DNA of 7,193 nucleotides from DATFWC01 sp045801465. GTDB taxonomy: Bacteria; Pseudomonadota; Alphaproteobacteria; Rhizobiales; Xanthobacteraceae. The position numbers and the translations under genes are program-made. The notes below the pieces were generated by a model. It was not told the DNA's origin and made no database searches. It saw only the letters and a list, made by a program, of their open reading frames with translations. This document shows, piece by piece, positions 1-6,119 of this stretch. The stretch spans positions 1 through 7,193 of the forward strand of contig JBJMSU010000015.1 in the NCBI GenBank assembly GCA_045801465.1, read 5' to 3'. How positions within the stretch are numbered: position 1 is the stretch's first letter; the number at the start of each line of letters is the position of its first letter.

Positions 1-1
1 C

Positions 2-205
2 AACGCCTACCTCGCTCCGTTCTTCTCGGTCGGGGCTCTTGGCGACGACATCAAGCGCGCGCTCGCCGGTGATCCCATGGCCTATGGCGTGAAGGCTGCG
101 CGCCCCGTGCTCGAGACCATCGCGCAATACGTCCACGAGCAGGGCTTGAGCGAGCGCCGCGTTGCGCTGGAAGAGATCTTCGCCCCGAGCACGCTGGATT
201 TGTAG
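2..205 (+). CDS. C-terminal end of a 4,5-dihydroxyphthalate decarboxylase-like / NMT1-type substrate-binding-fold protein (partial)
   Basis: The reading frame is open from the window edge to a TAG at 203-205 and gives the last 67 residues; the start lies outside the window. Two stretches stand out: DPMAYGVKAARPVLETIAQY (residues 24-43) and, just after, HEQGLSERR, followed by EEIFAPSTLDL at the C-terminus. From memory, this pattern (PYG, then an Arg, then a helix with QGL and a final E-[IL]-F-x-P-S-T-L) is typical of the tail of 4,5-dihydroxyphthalate decarboxylase-like proteins. Those share the periplasmic binding-protein fold of NMT1/THI5 ABC-transporter proteins. The fragment cannot separate a decarboxylase from a solute-binding protein, because the N-terminal half, where a signal peptide would show, is missing. 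It converges on the GlcG-like gene across a palindromic repeat. The coding call is firm, the family call moderate. Confidence 0.6.
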   Translation, partial: NAYLAPFFSVGALGDDIKRALAGDPMAYGVKAARPVLETIAQYVHEQGLSERRVALEEIFAPSTLDL

Positions 206-221
206 GGTGGGCGAGGACCAC

Positions 222-334
222 GTCGTCATGGCCGGGCGAGCCGCCATAAGCGGCGAGGGTTGTCCCGGCCATCCACGTCTTCATTTTAACTCGCGTTGCG
301 AGTCGTGGATGCCCGGCACAGGCCGGGCATCACG
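222..334. repeat. Palindrome-rich intergenic repeat (REP/MITE-like) between converging genes
   Basis: Nearly the whole gap between the two converging stop codons is inverted repeat. Stem 1 is ATGGCCGGG (228-236) with CCCGGCCAT (264-272), and an inner stem GCCGC/GCGGC (240-244/250-254). Stem 2 is ATCCACG (271-277) with CGTGGAT (304-310), and an inner stem ACTCGC/GCGAGT (289-294/298-303). Stem 3 is GATGCCCGGC (308-317) with GCCGGGCATC (322-331) around a 4-nt loop. The outer ends are also roughly inverted copies of each other. The phrase 'atggccggg...cccggccatccacg' resembles interspersed palindromes I associate with Bradyrhizobium-type genomes; copy number cannot be checked here. It could end transcription from both sides, but no stem is followed by a T-run, so a classical intrinsic terminator is not shown. 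Confidence 0.7.
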
Positions 335-335
335 A

Positions 336-890
336 TCACTTCAGCGCGTTGACGCCGGCCTGGCACGCCTGGCCGTCCTGCTGGCCGGTGCCGCCGCTGC
401 AGCCGATCGCGCCGACCATCTTGCCGTCGACCACGATGGGAATGCCGCCTTCCGACGCGATCACGTCGTCGAGGGTCAGGAGGTAGACGTTGGCGGGGTT
501 GGCGGCGAGTCCGTCCTGGAAGACTTTGGTGGGACGGCGGAAGGTGGCGGCGGTGCGCGCCTTGTGCTGGGAAATCTTGATCGAGGCGAATTGCGCGGTG
601 TCCATCCGGCTGAAGTGGACCAGATCGCCCGAAGGTCCGACCACGGCAATGTTCATACCCCAGTTGTTCTTCTTCGACTCCTCCACCGCCGCCTCGACGG
701 CCTTTTTGGCCTGATCGAGCGTGATCGGCGTCCCATACGGAGGCGGCGGCGGGGGGGCGGCCGACGGAGTCGCGGTGGGCGATGGGGGGGTGGCAGGCGG
801 AGTGGCGGCCGGCGGCTGTTGCGCATAGGCGGCGGCGCTCAGCATCACCGCGGTGAACGCGACGAGCGACTTCAGCAAGACGTTGGGCAT
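336..890 (-). CDS. Secreted GlcG/HbpS-family (DUF336) heme-binding-like protein
   Basis: This 184-residue protein starts at the ATG at 890-888. That start sits 8 nt after a GGGAGG ribosome site and opens a clean signal peptide; an in-frame ATG 48 bases upstream gives an unlikely N-terminus. Residues 1-23 form a Sec signal peptide with a likely cut after AYA. Residues about 24-52 are a Pro/Ala/Thr linker ending in a run of seven prolines. Residues about 55-182 are the GlcG/HbpS domain, with IAVVGPSGDLVHFSRMD near 81-97 and the diagnostic GGIPIVVDGKMVGAIGCSGG at 148-167 followed by QQD. The family includes the heme-binding HbpS of Streptomyces and GlcG, encoded in glycolate operons; the ligand here is unknown. 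The mature domain has two cysteines (164 and 176), one inside the GAIGxSGG loop. Location is periplasmic or extracellular by inference. The gene ends against the repeat at 222-334. Confidence 0.85.
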   Translation of the reverse strand: MPNVLLKSLVAFTAVMLSAAAYAQQPPAATPPATPPSPTATPSAAPPPPPPYGTPITLDQAKKAVEAAVEESKKNNWGMNIAVVGPSGDLVHFSRMDTAQFASIKISQHKARTAATFRRPTKVFQDGLAANPANVYLLTLDDVIASEGGIPIVVDGKMVGAIGCSGGTGQQDGQACQAGVNALK

Positions 891-992
891 ACCTATTCCC
901 TCCCGAGATTGGATACCGCCGTGTCCGGGCTGCGGCACTGTGATGATGTGCGAGATCCCAGCGCTGGCGCTGTCCCGGCTCCCGCCATCCCG

Positions 993-1021
993 ATCTTATC
1001 GGGCGGCCCGGACCGCCTCAA
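993..1021 (-). promoter_or_regulatory. Candidate sigma-70 promoter for the GlcG-like gene
   Basis: On the minus strand a -35 TTGAGG (1021-1016) and a -10 TAAGAT (998-993) are separated by exactly 17 nt. Each hexamer matches the consensus at four of six bases. Transcription would start near 986, leaving a leader of about 95 nt before the ATG at 890. The leader contains the perfect 10-bp palindrome CCAGCGCTGG (958-967), which could be an operator or a small hairpin. The rest of the 891-1042 gap shows no other gene and no T-tailed hairpin ending the antiporter transcript. The assignment rests on motif and spacing only. Confidence 0.35.
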
Positions 1022-1042
1022 CACCCGCTCAAAGCTTAACGT

Positions 1043-2854
1043 TTATCGCTGCTCGCCCGGCTCCTTCGGCAGGTCCCGGGTCGGCGTGCGAATGGCCCGA
1101 CGCTGTCGCCGATCCTCTTGCGGCGGCTGCAGCGCGCGCCGGAACTCGTCGCGTTTTTCGTGGATCGAGGCGATCACCAGGCCCATAGGCAGGCCGATGT
1201 CGATGAGCAGCGCTTCGGAGAGCTGCAGGCTCGCTTCGATCGTCTCCGGCACGGCGTCGGTCACCTTGAGGCCATAGAGCTTGGTGGCGTGCGGCGCGTC
1301 GCGGGCGCGCGCCACGATGGTGAGATCGTCCCGCTCGGCGCGCGCAACTTTCACCACCGACTCTACCGCGGCGGACGCATCGATAGTCACCACAAGGGCG
1401 CGCGCCGTGGCAATACCGCAGCGGCGCAAGAGCTCGACGCGCGTCGCGTCGCCATAGAAGATGACGTTGCCGTCGCGGCGCTCGCGCGCGACCAAGGTCG
1501 GGTCGCTGTCGATCGCCAGAAAGGGGATGTCGTGGTGGACGAGCATTTCGCCCACCAGCTTACCGACGCGGCCGTAGCCCACGATGACGACCCGCGCCGG
1601 GCTATCGGCCGGTTGCGGGCTCAAGGCCAGCAAGGCGGGATCATCCGCCGGGCGTGACGACGTGCTTCGTTCGGACAAGCGGACGAGCACCGGAATGGAA
1701 AACATCGACAGCGTTGCCGCGATCATGGCGATCGAACCGGCTCCCGGTGGCACGACATTCGCCGCAATCGCAGCTCCAATCATCACGAAAGCGAACTCGC
1801 CGCCCGGGCCGAGCACGAGCGCCACATCGCGCGCGACTCGCGGCGGCAGGCCGAAGGCCAAACCCAGTGGCCACAGGATGAGGAATTTGACCGCAACGAG
1901 GCCGACGGCGAGACCAAGCGTCGCAACCGGGTTGGCGAGAACCTGCGAGATATCGAGACCGGCGCCGACCGACACGAAGAAGAACCCGAGCAGCAGGCCT
2001 TGGAACGGCTGGATCGTCACCTCGATCTGCCGGCGATACTCAGTCTCGGCCAAGAGCAGGCCGGCGATGAACGCGCCGAGCGCCATGGACAACCCGGCGG
2101 CGGCGGCGGCGACACTGGTGCCGATCACCACCAGCAGGGATGCGGCCACGAATAGCTCGGCGCTGCGCGTCGTTGCTACCAGGTGAAACAGCGGCCGCAA
2201 GATCAGGCGGCCCAATCCGACCAGGGCGGCGAGCGCCATCACCGCCGGGGCCAGCGCGTAGATCAGGCTCGGACCCAAGGCCACGCCTTCGCCGGGCCCC
2301 AGCATGGTGACCAGGAAGAGGAGCGGTGCAACCGCGAGATCCTGGAAGAGGAGCACCGCGAAGCTCGCGCGCCCTGCCGCCGAGTTGAGGCGCTTGCGTT
2401 CCGCGAGCGAGGGCAGGACGATGGCGGTCGAGGACAGCGCCAGCGCGCCGCCGAGCACGCTGGCCGCGGCTGGAGTCTGCCCCAGCGCGAACGCGACGAG
2501 GGCGAGCGCAATCGCCGACACGACGACCTGCAGCGGCCCCAAGCCGAACACGAGCTTGCGCATGCGCATGAGGCGCTCCCACGACAGCTCGAGCCCGATC
2601 ATGAAGAGGAGAAAGGCGACGCCGAACTCCGCGACGTGCGCGATCTCCTCGACATTCGTGATCGAAATCGTGGAAAGCCAGGGCTCGTGGCGCGCCAGGG
2701 CGCCGAGGCCGAACGGGCCGAGCGCGATCCCGGCCGCCAGGAACCCGAGCACCGGACTGACGTGCAGGCGCGTGAACAATGGCACGACCACGCCGGCTGT
2801 GCCTAAGAACAGCAGCAACTCCTTGTAGGTCTCGGGTCCGGAAGCTGTCGCCAT
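1043..2854 (-). CDS. CPA2-family monovalent cation:proton antiporter, KefB/KefC-like, with TrkA-N domain
   Basis: This 603-residue inner-membrane protein probably exchanges K+ or Na+ for H+. Residues about 10-395 form the hydrophobic Na+/H+ exchanger domain with many transmembrane helices. Family landmarks are FMIGLEL (84-90), SSTAIVLPSLAER (141-153), FQDLAVAPLL (170-179, with the membrane aspartate D172), AFIAGLLLAETEYRRQIE (261-278), FFFVSVGAGLD (291-301) and GGEFAFV (351-357). After a Ser/Pro/Asp linker comes a TrkA-N (RCK/KTN) domain from about 420 to 535. It opens with the nucleotide-binding GYGRVG (426-431) and has the acidic IDSD (448-451) after the second strand. A charged, Arg-rich tail follows (569-603). 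In E. coli KefB/KefC this domain senses nucleotide and glutathione adducts; that gating is not demonstrated here. The ATG at 2854 is chosen because AAGG sits 6 nt upstream. The frame stays open for another 81 codons, but those residues are not membrane-like and overlap the divergent gene. Ion specificity is not readable. Confidence 0.93.
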   Translation of the reverse strand: MATASGPETYKELLLFLGTAGVVVPLFTRLHVSPVLGFLAAGIALGPFGLGALARHEPWLSTISITNVEEIAHVAEFGVAFLLFMIGLELSWERLMRMRKLVFGLGPLQVVVSAIALALVAFALGQTPAAASVLGGALALSSTAIVLPSLAERKRLNSAAGRASFAVLLFQDLAVAPLLFLVTMLGPGEGVALGPSLIYALAPAVMALAALVGLGRLILRPLFHLVATTRSAELFVAASLLVVIGTSVAAAAAGLSMALGAFIAGLLLAETEYRRQIEVTIQPFQGLLLGFFFVSVGAGLDISQVLANPVATLGLAVGLVAVKFLILWPLGLAFGLPPRVARDVALVLGPGGEFAFVMIGAAIAANVVPPGAGSIAMIAATLSMFSIPVLVRLSERSTSSRPADDPALLALSPQPADSPARVVIVGYGRVGKLVGEMLVHHDIPFLAIDSDPTLVARERRDGNVIFYGDATRVELLRRCGIATARALVVTIDASAAVESVVKVARAERDDLTIVARARDAPHATKLYGLKVTDAVPETIEASLQLSEALLIDIGLPMGLVIASIHEKRDEFRRALQPPQEDRRQRRAIRTPTRDLPKEPGEQR

Positions 2855-3050
2855 GGAGAGCCTTCTGCGGCTGACGACATCGTCACGCCGGAAAACAGAA
2901 TATTCGATGACGCCAGACGCCGCACACCGCGCACTGCCCCGCGGGATACATGATTCCGGCGATGTCTTGCGTGGCTTGGACGCCGTGGCCGTTCGGTCGA
3001 CATCCTGCCTGGCTTGCGGCATATAGAATTCGCATGCGCAGGCAAAGCGC
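2855..3050. promoter_or_regulatory. Divergent intergenic region between the antiporter and MetE-like genes
   Basis: This 196-bp gap must hold promoters for both directions. Rightward, the best candidate is TCGACA (2997-3002) with TATAGA (3022-3027), but the 19-nt spacing is long. Leftward, TATTCT lies within the 8-bp palindrome GAATATTC (centred near 2902), about 50 nt before the antiporter start, without a good -35. No recognisable riboswitch, RNA gene or long operator repeat is apparent by eye. Confidence 0.3.
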
Positions 3051-3053
3051 ATG
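3033..3053 (+). promoter_or_regulatory. Hairpin that includes the first ATG of the MetE-like gene
   Basis: CATGCGC (3033-3039) and GCGCATG (3047-3053) are perfect inverted copies around a 7-nt loop (3040-3046) that contains an AGG. In RNA the seven-base stem would bury the ATG at 3051-3053 and put the only Shine-Dalgarno-like bases in the loop. Either translation from this ATG is structure-controlled, or the true start is the in-frame ATG at 3069. The structure is read directly; any regulatory role is inferred. Confidence 0.35.
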
Positions 3054-4121
3054 GCGAGCGGGACGGAAATGGTCGCATACCCGAAATACGCCACCACAGT
3101 GATCGGCGCCTATAGTGTCCCCGACTGGTATGAGGCCCTCGACCGGCTGGTTGCGGTCGGGCAGCTGTCGATGGCCTCGATGGCGGATGCCCAGTATCGG
3201 ACCATGCAAGCCGCCGTGCTCGACCAGGAACTTGCCGGGATCGATGTGGTCACCGGCGGCGAGATGCACCGGCGGACGCACAACCGTCATTCGCCGCCGA
3301 ATGCAATGCTGAATTACTTCTGGCAAAAGATCCCCGCATTCCAGGGCAGCACCCGGCCCAAGCCGATCACCAAGCACGATCCCGACGTCTTCCATCCTGC
3401 CGCCACCTGCAAGGATCGCATCACCGACCGGATCGATCTCGGCCTCGCCGACGAATTCCGCAGCGTGTCGGCGCTCACCGGCAGGCCGGTCAAGGTCACG
3501 ATGACCGGTCCGCACATGCTGGCCGCCGTGGCCTACGACGAGTACTACGACGACATCCGCAGGATGATCACCGATCTGGGCAAGCTGCTACGTCACAACT
3601 TCGGTCTGCTGGCGCAATCCGGCTGCAAGCACATCCAGCTCGACGAGCCGCTGTTCACGCAATCCAGTGATGAAGAGGTGCAGGCGGCCGTCGACGCGAT
3701 CAATCTGGCGATCGAGGATTTGCCCGACGATATTCACGTCTCGGTACACATCTGCCAGGGCAATTATGCGGTCGGCAAGGAATACGACGGCCAGATCGGT
3801 CATCGCTATTTCGATATCGGCCGCTACAAGGCCGATCTCGTGTGCAAGATCGAGTGCGCGTCATACCTCATCGAGCACGACATGACGCCGCATTACCAAG
3901 GCGTCGTACGCAATCAGCAGATCGGCGTCGGCGCCGTGGACGTGCAGGACCCCAAGGTCGAGAGCGGTGAAACGGTGGCTGCACGCATCCGGGCGCACAA
4001 TTGGCTGGCGCCGGAGCAGACCATCGTGACCAGCTCGTGCGGCTTCAATCACCTGGCCCGACCCGTCGCGTTCGGCAAGCTCAAGGCGATGGCGGAAGCC
4101 AAACGCGTTCTCGGTGGGTGA
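3051..4121 (+). CDS. Short MetE-like (core) zinc methyltransferase, cobalamin-independent methionine synthase family
   Basis: At 356 residues this matches only the C-terminal catalytic barrel of MetE; the N-terminal half of the roughly 750-residue enzyme is absent. The zinc-site residues are all present: H233 and C235 in VHICQ, E268 in KIECA and C330 in SSCGF. They correspond to the His, Cys, Glu and Cys ligands of E. coli MetE. GGEMHR (69-74) and the QLDEP motif (196-200) are also conserved core elements. The expected chemistry is zinc activation of a thiol that then accepts a methyl or alkyl group. Homocysteine is the default acceptor, but stand-alone cores include folate-independent methionine synthases and the epoxyalkane:coenzyme M transferase type, so donor and acceptor are open. 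The start is uncertain: ATG 3051 lies in a hairpin with a weak ribosome site, while ATG 3069 (M7) gives MVAYPKY. The gene ends 6 nt before a mini-ORF leading into the histidine kinase. Confidence 0.88.
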   Translation: MASGTEMVAYPKYATTVIGAYSVPDWYEALDRLVAVGQLSMASMADAQYRTMQAAVLDQELAGIDVVTGGEMHRRTHNRHSPPNAMLNYFWQKIPAFQGSTRPKPITKHDPDVFHPAATCKDRITDRIDLGLADEFRSVSALTGRPVKVTMTGPHMLAAVAYDEYYDDIRRMITDLGKLLRHNFGLLAQSGCKHIQLDEPLFTQSSDEEVQAAVDAINLAIEDLPDDIHVSVHICQGNYAVGKEYDGQIGHRYFDIGRYKADLVCKIECASYLIEHDMTPHYQGVVRNQQIGVGAVDVQDPKVESGETVAARIRAHNWLAPEQTIVTSSCGFNHLARPVAFGKLKAMAEAKRVLGG

Positions 4122-4127
4122 CCGGCC

Positions 4128-4181
4128 ATGAGCGGACGTCGACCGAGCCCGGCCGATCTCGCGACGGCACGTCCGATATGA
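4128..4181 (+). CDS. Possible 17-codon leader/coupling ORF before the histidine kinase
   Basis: An ATG at 4128, six nt after the MetE-like stop, opens a 17-residue frame (MSGRRPSPADLATARPI). Its TGA (4179-4181) overlaps the kinase ATG (4178-4180) as ATGA, the usual arrangement for translational coupling. A GGTGGG (4113-4118) lies 9 nt upstream of this ATG. The kinase's own ATG has only poor purine matches before it. The peptide has no recognisable motif, so if real it probably matters as a ribosome feeder. Chance occurrence is quite possible in so short a frame. Confidence 0.3.
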   Translation: MSGRRPSPADLATARPI

Positions 4182-5884
4182 CGAAGAACCAGCAGCGTGG
4201 GCGCGGCGCCTCCCCCAACGGCCTGGCCACCTTCCTCGAACGAACCGAGGAACTGCTGGGCCTCGCCGAGGAAGCCGGGCGCCTCGGCATCTTCGAGTGG
4301 CAGGTGCAGACCGGAACGCTGCGCCTTTCGCCAAAACTCCTCGCGCTCTATGGATTGAGCGAATTCGACGGACGTTACGAAAGCTGGCTCAAATGCATCT
4401 ATCGCGAGGACCTGCCGCGGGTGACCGACGTCATGGACAACGCGTTCGCGGCGAACGCCCGCGAGGTGCAAGTCGAATTTCGCATCCTGGCGCCGAGCGA
4501 CGGCACGGTGAAATGGATGGAGGCGCGGAACGTCATCGTCTATGACGCCGAGCGTCGGCCCGTCCGCGTGGTCGGAGTCAATGTCGACATCACCGAAAGA
4601 AAGCGGGCGCTGGCGCAGTTGCGCGCGTTCACCGAGACCTTGGAGGACCGCGTCAAGGAACGCACGCGCGAGCTCGAGGCGGAGAACGAGGCGCGCCGGA
4701 AGGCCGAGGAATTGCTGCGCCAGGCGCAGAAGATGGAAGCGGTCGGCCAGCTCACCGGCGGCATCGCGCACGACTTCAACAACCTGCTCACGATCGTATT
4801 GGGCGGGCTCGATTTGATCGGCCGGCACATTCCCGCCCTCGGCGCCTCGCCCGCCGTGGCGCGGATCACGCGGGCCAGAGAAATGGCCGTGCAAGGGGCG
4901 CAGCGCGCCGTCACGCTGACGAACCGGCTGCTCGCGTTCTCGCGCCAGCAGCCGCTGACGCCGAAACCGATCGACGCCAACAAGCTGGTCGGCGGAATCG
5001 GCGAGTTCCTGCGCCGGAGCCTGGGGGAATCCATCGCGCTGGAGACCGTGCTGGCCGGCGGGCTGTGGTCGATCCATGCCGACGCCAACCAGCTGGAAAA
5101 CACCCTGATCAATCTCGCGCTGAACGCGCGCGACGCCATGCCCAACGGCGGCCAGCTCACGATCGAGACCGCCAACTGCTACCTGGACGAATCCTATGTC
5201 GGCTCGCTGCCCGAACCGGTCCACGCCGGCCAATACGTCATGATCGCGGTCGGCGATACCGGAGCCGGCATGGATCGAGACACCGTGGAAAAGGCATTCG
5301 AGCCCTTCTTCACCACCAAGGGCATCGGCAAGGGGACCGGCCTCGGTCTCAGCCAGGTCTATGGGTTCGTGCACCAGTCGGCCGGACACGTGAAGATCTA
5401 CAGCGAGCTCGGCCACGGGACGACGGTAAAGATCTATCTTCCCCGCCACGCCGGCGCCCACGAACACGCCTCAGACGACGATCGGGAGCGCGACGCGACA
5501 TTGGCAGCCGGCGCCGAAACCATTCTCGTGGTCGAGGACGACGACGCCTTGCGCGGCTACACGGTCGAGATCCTGACCGAGCTCGGGTATCGCGTCGTCG
5601 ACGCGGCGAGCGCGGCCGCCGCCCTGGAGCTCATCGAGCAACGCGACGACATCCACCTTCTCTTCACCGACGTCGTGATGCCCGGCGGCGTCAACGGCCG
5701 CGAGCTCGCCGATCAGGCCCTGCGCCTTCGGCCGGGACTGAAAGTGTTGTTCACCACCGGCTATACACGCAACGCCATCGTCCATCAGGGGCGGCTGGAT
5801 CCGGGCGTGCAGATGATCAGCAAGCCGTTTTCCTTCGCCGAACTGGGCGCCAAGATGCGGGCGCTCCTCGATGAGGGAAGCTGA
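4178..5884 (+). CDS. Soluble PAS-domain hybrid sensor histidine kinase with C-terminal receiver
   Basis: This 568-residue cytoplasmic signalling protein has no membrane segment. In order it has a PAS domain with its PAC end (about 34-145, from GIFEWQ to DITERKRA) and a charged coiled coil (about 145-187). The dimerisation/phosphoacceptor segment follows, with H198 in GGIAHDFNNLL. The HATPase_c domain has N-box N312/N316 in INLALNARDAM, G1 VGDTGAGM (358-365), F-box FEPFFTT (374-380) and G2 GKGTGLGLS (384-392). The receiver domain (about 447-565) has acidic residues at 453-455, phosphoacceptor D498 in FTDVVMPG, T526 or T527, and K549 in SKPF. All catalytic positions look intact, so autophosphorylation and transfer to its own receiver are expected. 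The signal and any downstream phosphotransfer partner are not visible. ATG 4178 is preferred; an in-frame GTG at 4118, overlapping the MetE-like stop as GTGA, would add 20 residues with no domain character. It is probably cotranscribed with the MetE-like gene. Confidence 0.93.
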   Translation: MTKNQQRGRGASPNGLATFLERTEELLGLAEEAGRLGIFEWQVQTGTLRLSPKLLALYGLSEFDGRYESWLKCIYREDLPRVTDVMDNAFAANAREVQVEFRILAPSDGTVKWMEARNVIVYDAERRPVRVVGVNVDITERKRALAQLRAFTETLEDRVKERTRELEAENEARRKAEELLRQAQKMEAVGQLTGGIAHDFNNLLTIVLGGLDLIGRHIPALGASPAVARITRAREMAVQGAQRAVTLTNRLLAFSRQQPLTPKPIDANKLVGGIGEFLRRSLGESIALETVLAGGLWSIHADANQLENTLINLALNARDAMPNGGQLTIETANCYLDESYVGSLPEPVHAGQYVMIAVGDTGAGMDRDTVEKAFEPFFTTKGIGKGTGLGLSQVYGFVHQSAGHVKIYSELGHGTTVKIYLPRHAGAHEHASDDDRERDATLAAGAETILVVEDDDALRGYTVEILTELGYRVVDAASAAAALELIEQRDDIHLLFTDVVMPGGVNGRELADQALRLRPGLKVLFTTGYTRNAIVHQGRLDPGVQMISKPFSFAELGAKMRALLDEGS

Positions 5885-6110
5885 CAAGCGGCTCCTCGCG
5901 ACGCGGCGCGTGGTGTGCAGCCGTAACGGCAAGCGCAAAATTGACGTCGTTAACGCATCGCAACGGCGGAACGTTAGGTTCGTTCGCGCGGTTAGGCTTC
6001 TTACCGCGCCGGATGAGGTGGGAACCAGGAGCTTGCTGGAAACCTTCGTTGCTGACGCCGAGCGCCGGACCTGGTTCCTGTTCGAGGCGGCGCAGTCGGT
6101 GGATCGGTAG
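5871..6110 (+). CDS. Doubtful 79-codon ORF after the kinase gene
   Basis: The frame starts at an ATG inside the last codons of the kinase and fills most of the following gap, ending at TAG 6108-6110. It encodes a basic, Arg-rich N-terminal half and ends WFLFEAAQSVDR. I recognise no family. About three quarters of its third positions are G or C, which is compatible with coding in this genome but lower than in the neighbouring genes. There is no convincing ribosome site, and the strong inverted repeats run straight through it. It could be a small gene, a decayed remnant, or simply non-coding sequence. Confidence 0.15.
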   Translation: MREADKRLLATRRVVCSRNGKRKIDVVNASQRRNVRFVRAVRLLTAPDEVGTRSLLETFVADAERRTWFLFEAAQSVDR

Positions 6111-6119
6111 TCCGGCGCT
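5885..6119. other. Structured gap between converging genes, with interleaved inverted repeats
   Basis: This 235-bp gap is less GC-rich in its middle than the flanking genes and holds no confident gene. GCGCGGT/ACCGCGC (5986-5992/6003-6009) makes a 7-bp hairpin with a 10-nt loop. Further right are two perfect 9-bp inverted repeats, GGAACCAGG/CCTGGTTCC (6021-6029/6070-6078) and AGCGCCGGA/TCCGGCGCT (6061-6069/6111-6119). They interlock so that one arm of each is directly adjacent, and the last arm abuts the stop of the exopolysaccharide gene. The motif GTTAGG occurs twice, 18 nt apart (5973 and 5991). No hairpin carries a T-run, so an intrinsic terminator is not shown. The region may serve as the shared 3' region of the two converging transcripts. 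Confidence 0.5.

Noticed and set aside
1001..1017. GC-rich hairpin near 1001-1017 as terminator of the antiporter transcript
   Set aside because: The stem is short and imperfect, has no T-run, and falls in the spacer of a better-supported promoter candidate.
162..1277. 371-residue plus-strand frame across the repeat, the GlcG-like gene and the end of the antiporter gene
   Set aside because: It covers two well-supported minus-strand genes and is dominated by Arg/Gly low-complexity sequence, typical of a shadow frame.
1118..2806. Three plus-strand frames opposite the antiporter gene
   Set aside because: They have no recognisable motifs and mirror a gene whose membrane and TrkA-N signatures are clear.
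2855..3050. SAM riboswitch upstream of the MetE-like gene
   Set aside because: I looked for one because of the methionine link, but could not assemble a SAM-I or SAM-II pattern by eye; a covariance-model scan would decide.
2855..3097. 81-codon N-terminal extension of the antiporter
   Set aside because: The added residues are basic and not membrane-like, overlap the divergent gene, and the ATG at 2854 has a good ribosome site and begins right before the first helix.
3861..4334. 157-residue minus-strand frame over the MetE-like/kinase junction
   Set aside because: It is Arg-rich with no motif and lies opposite coding sequence on both sides.
4049..5467. 472-residue minus-strand frame antisense to the histidine kinase
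   Set aside because: It lies opposite a gene with complete kinase motifs, shows no domain or membrane pattern, and long antisense frames are expected in GC-rich codon-biased DNA.
6021..6050. GGAAC followed by CGTT as a second EcfG-type promoter
   Set aside because: The spacer is 21 nt, well outside the 16-17 nt that such promoters need, and GGAAC is part of an inverted repeat.
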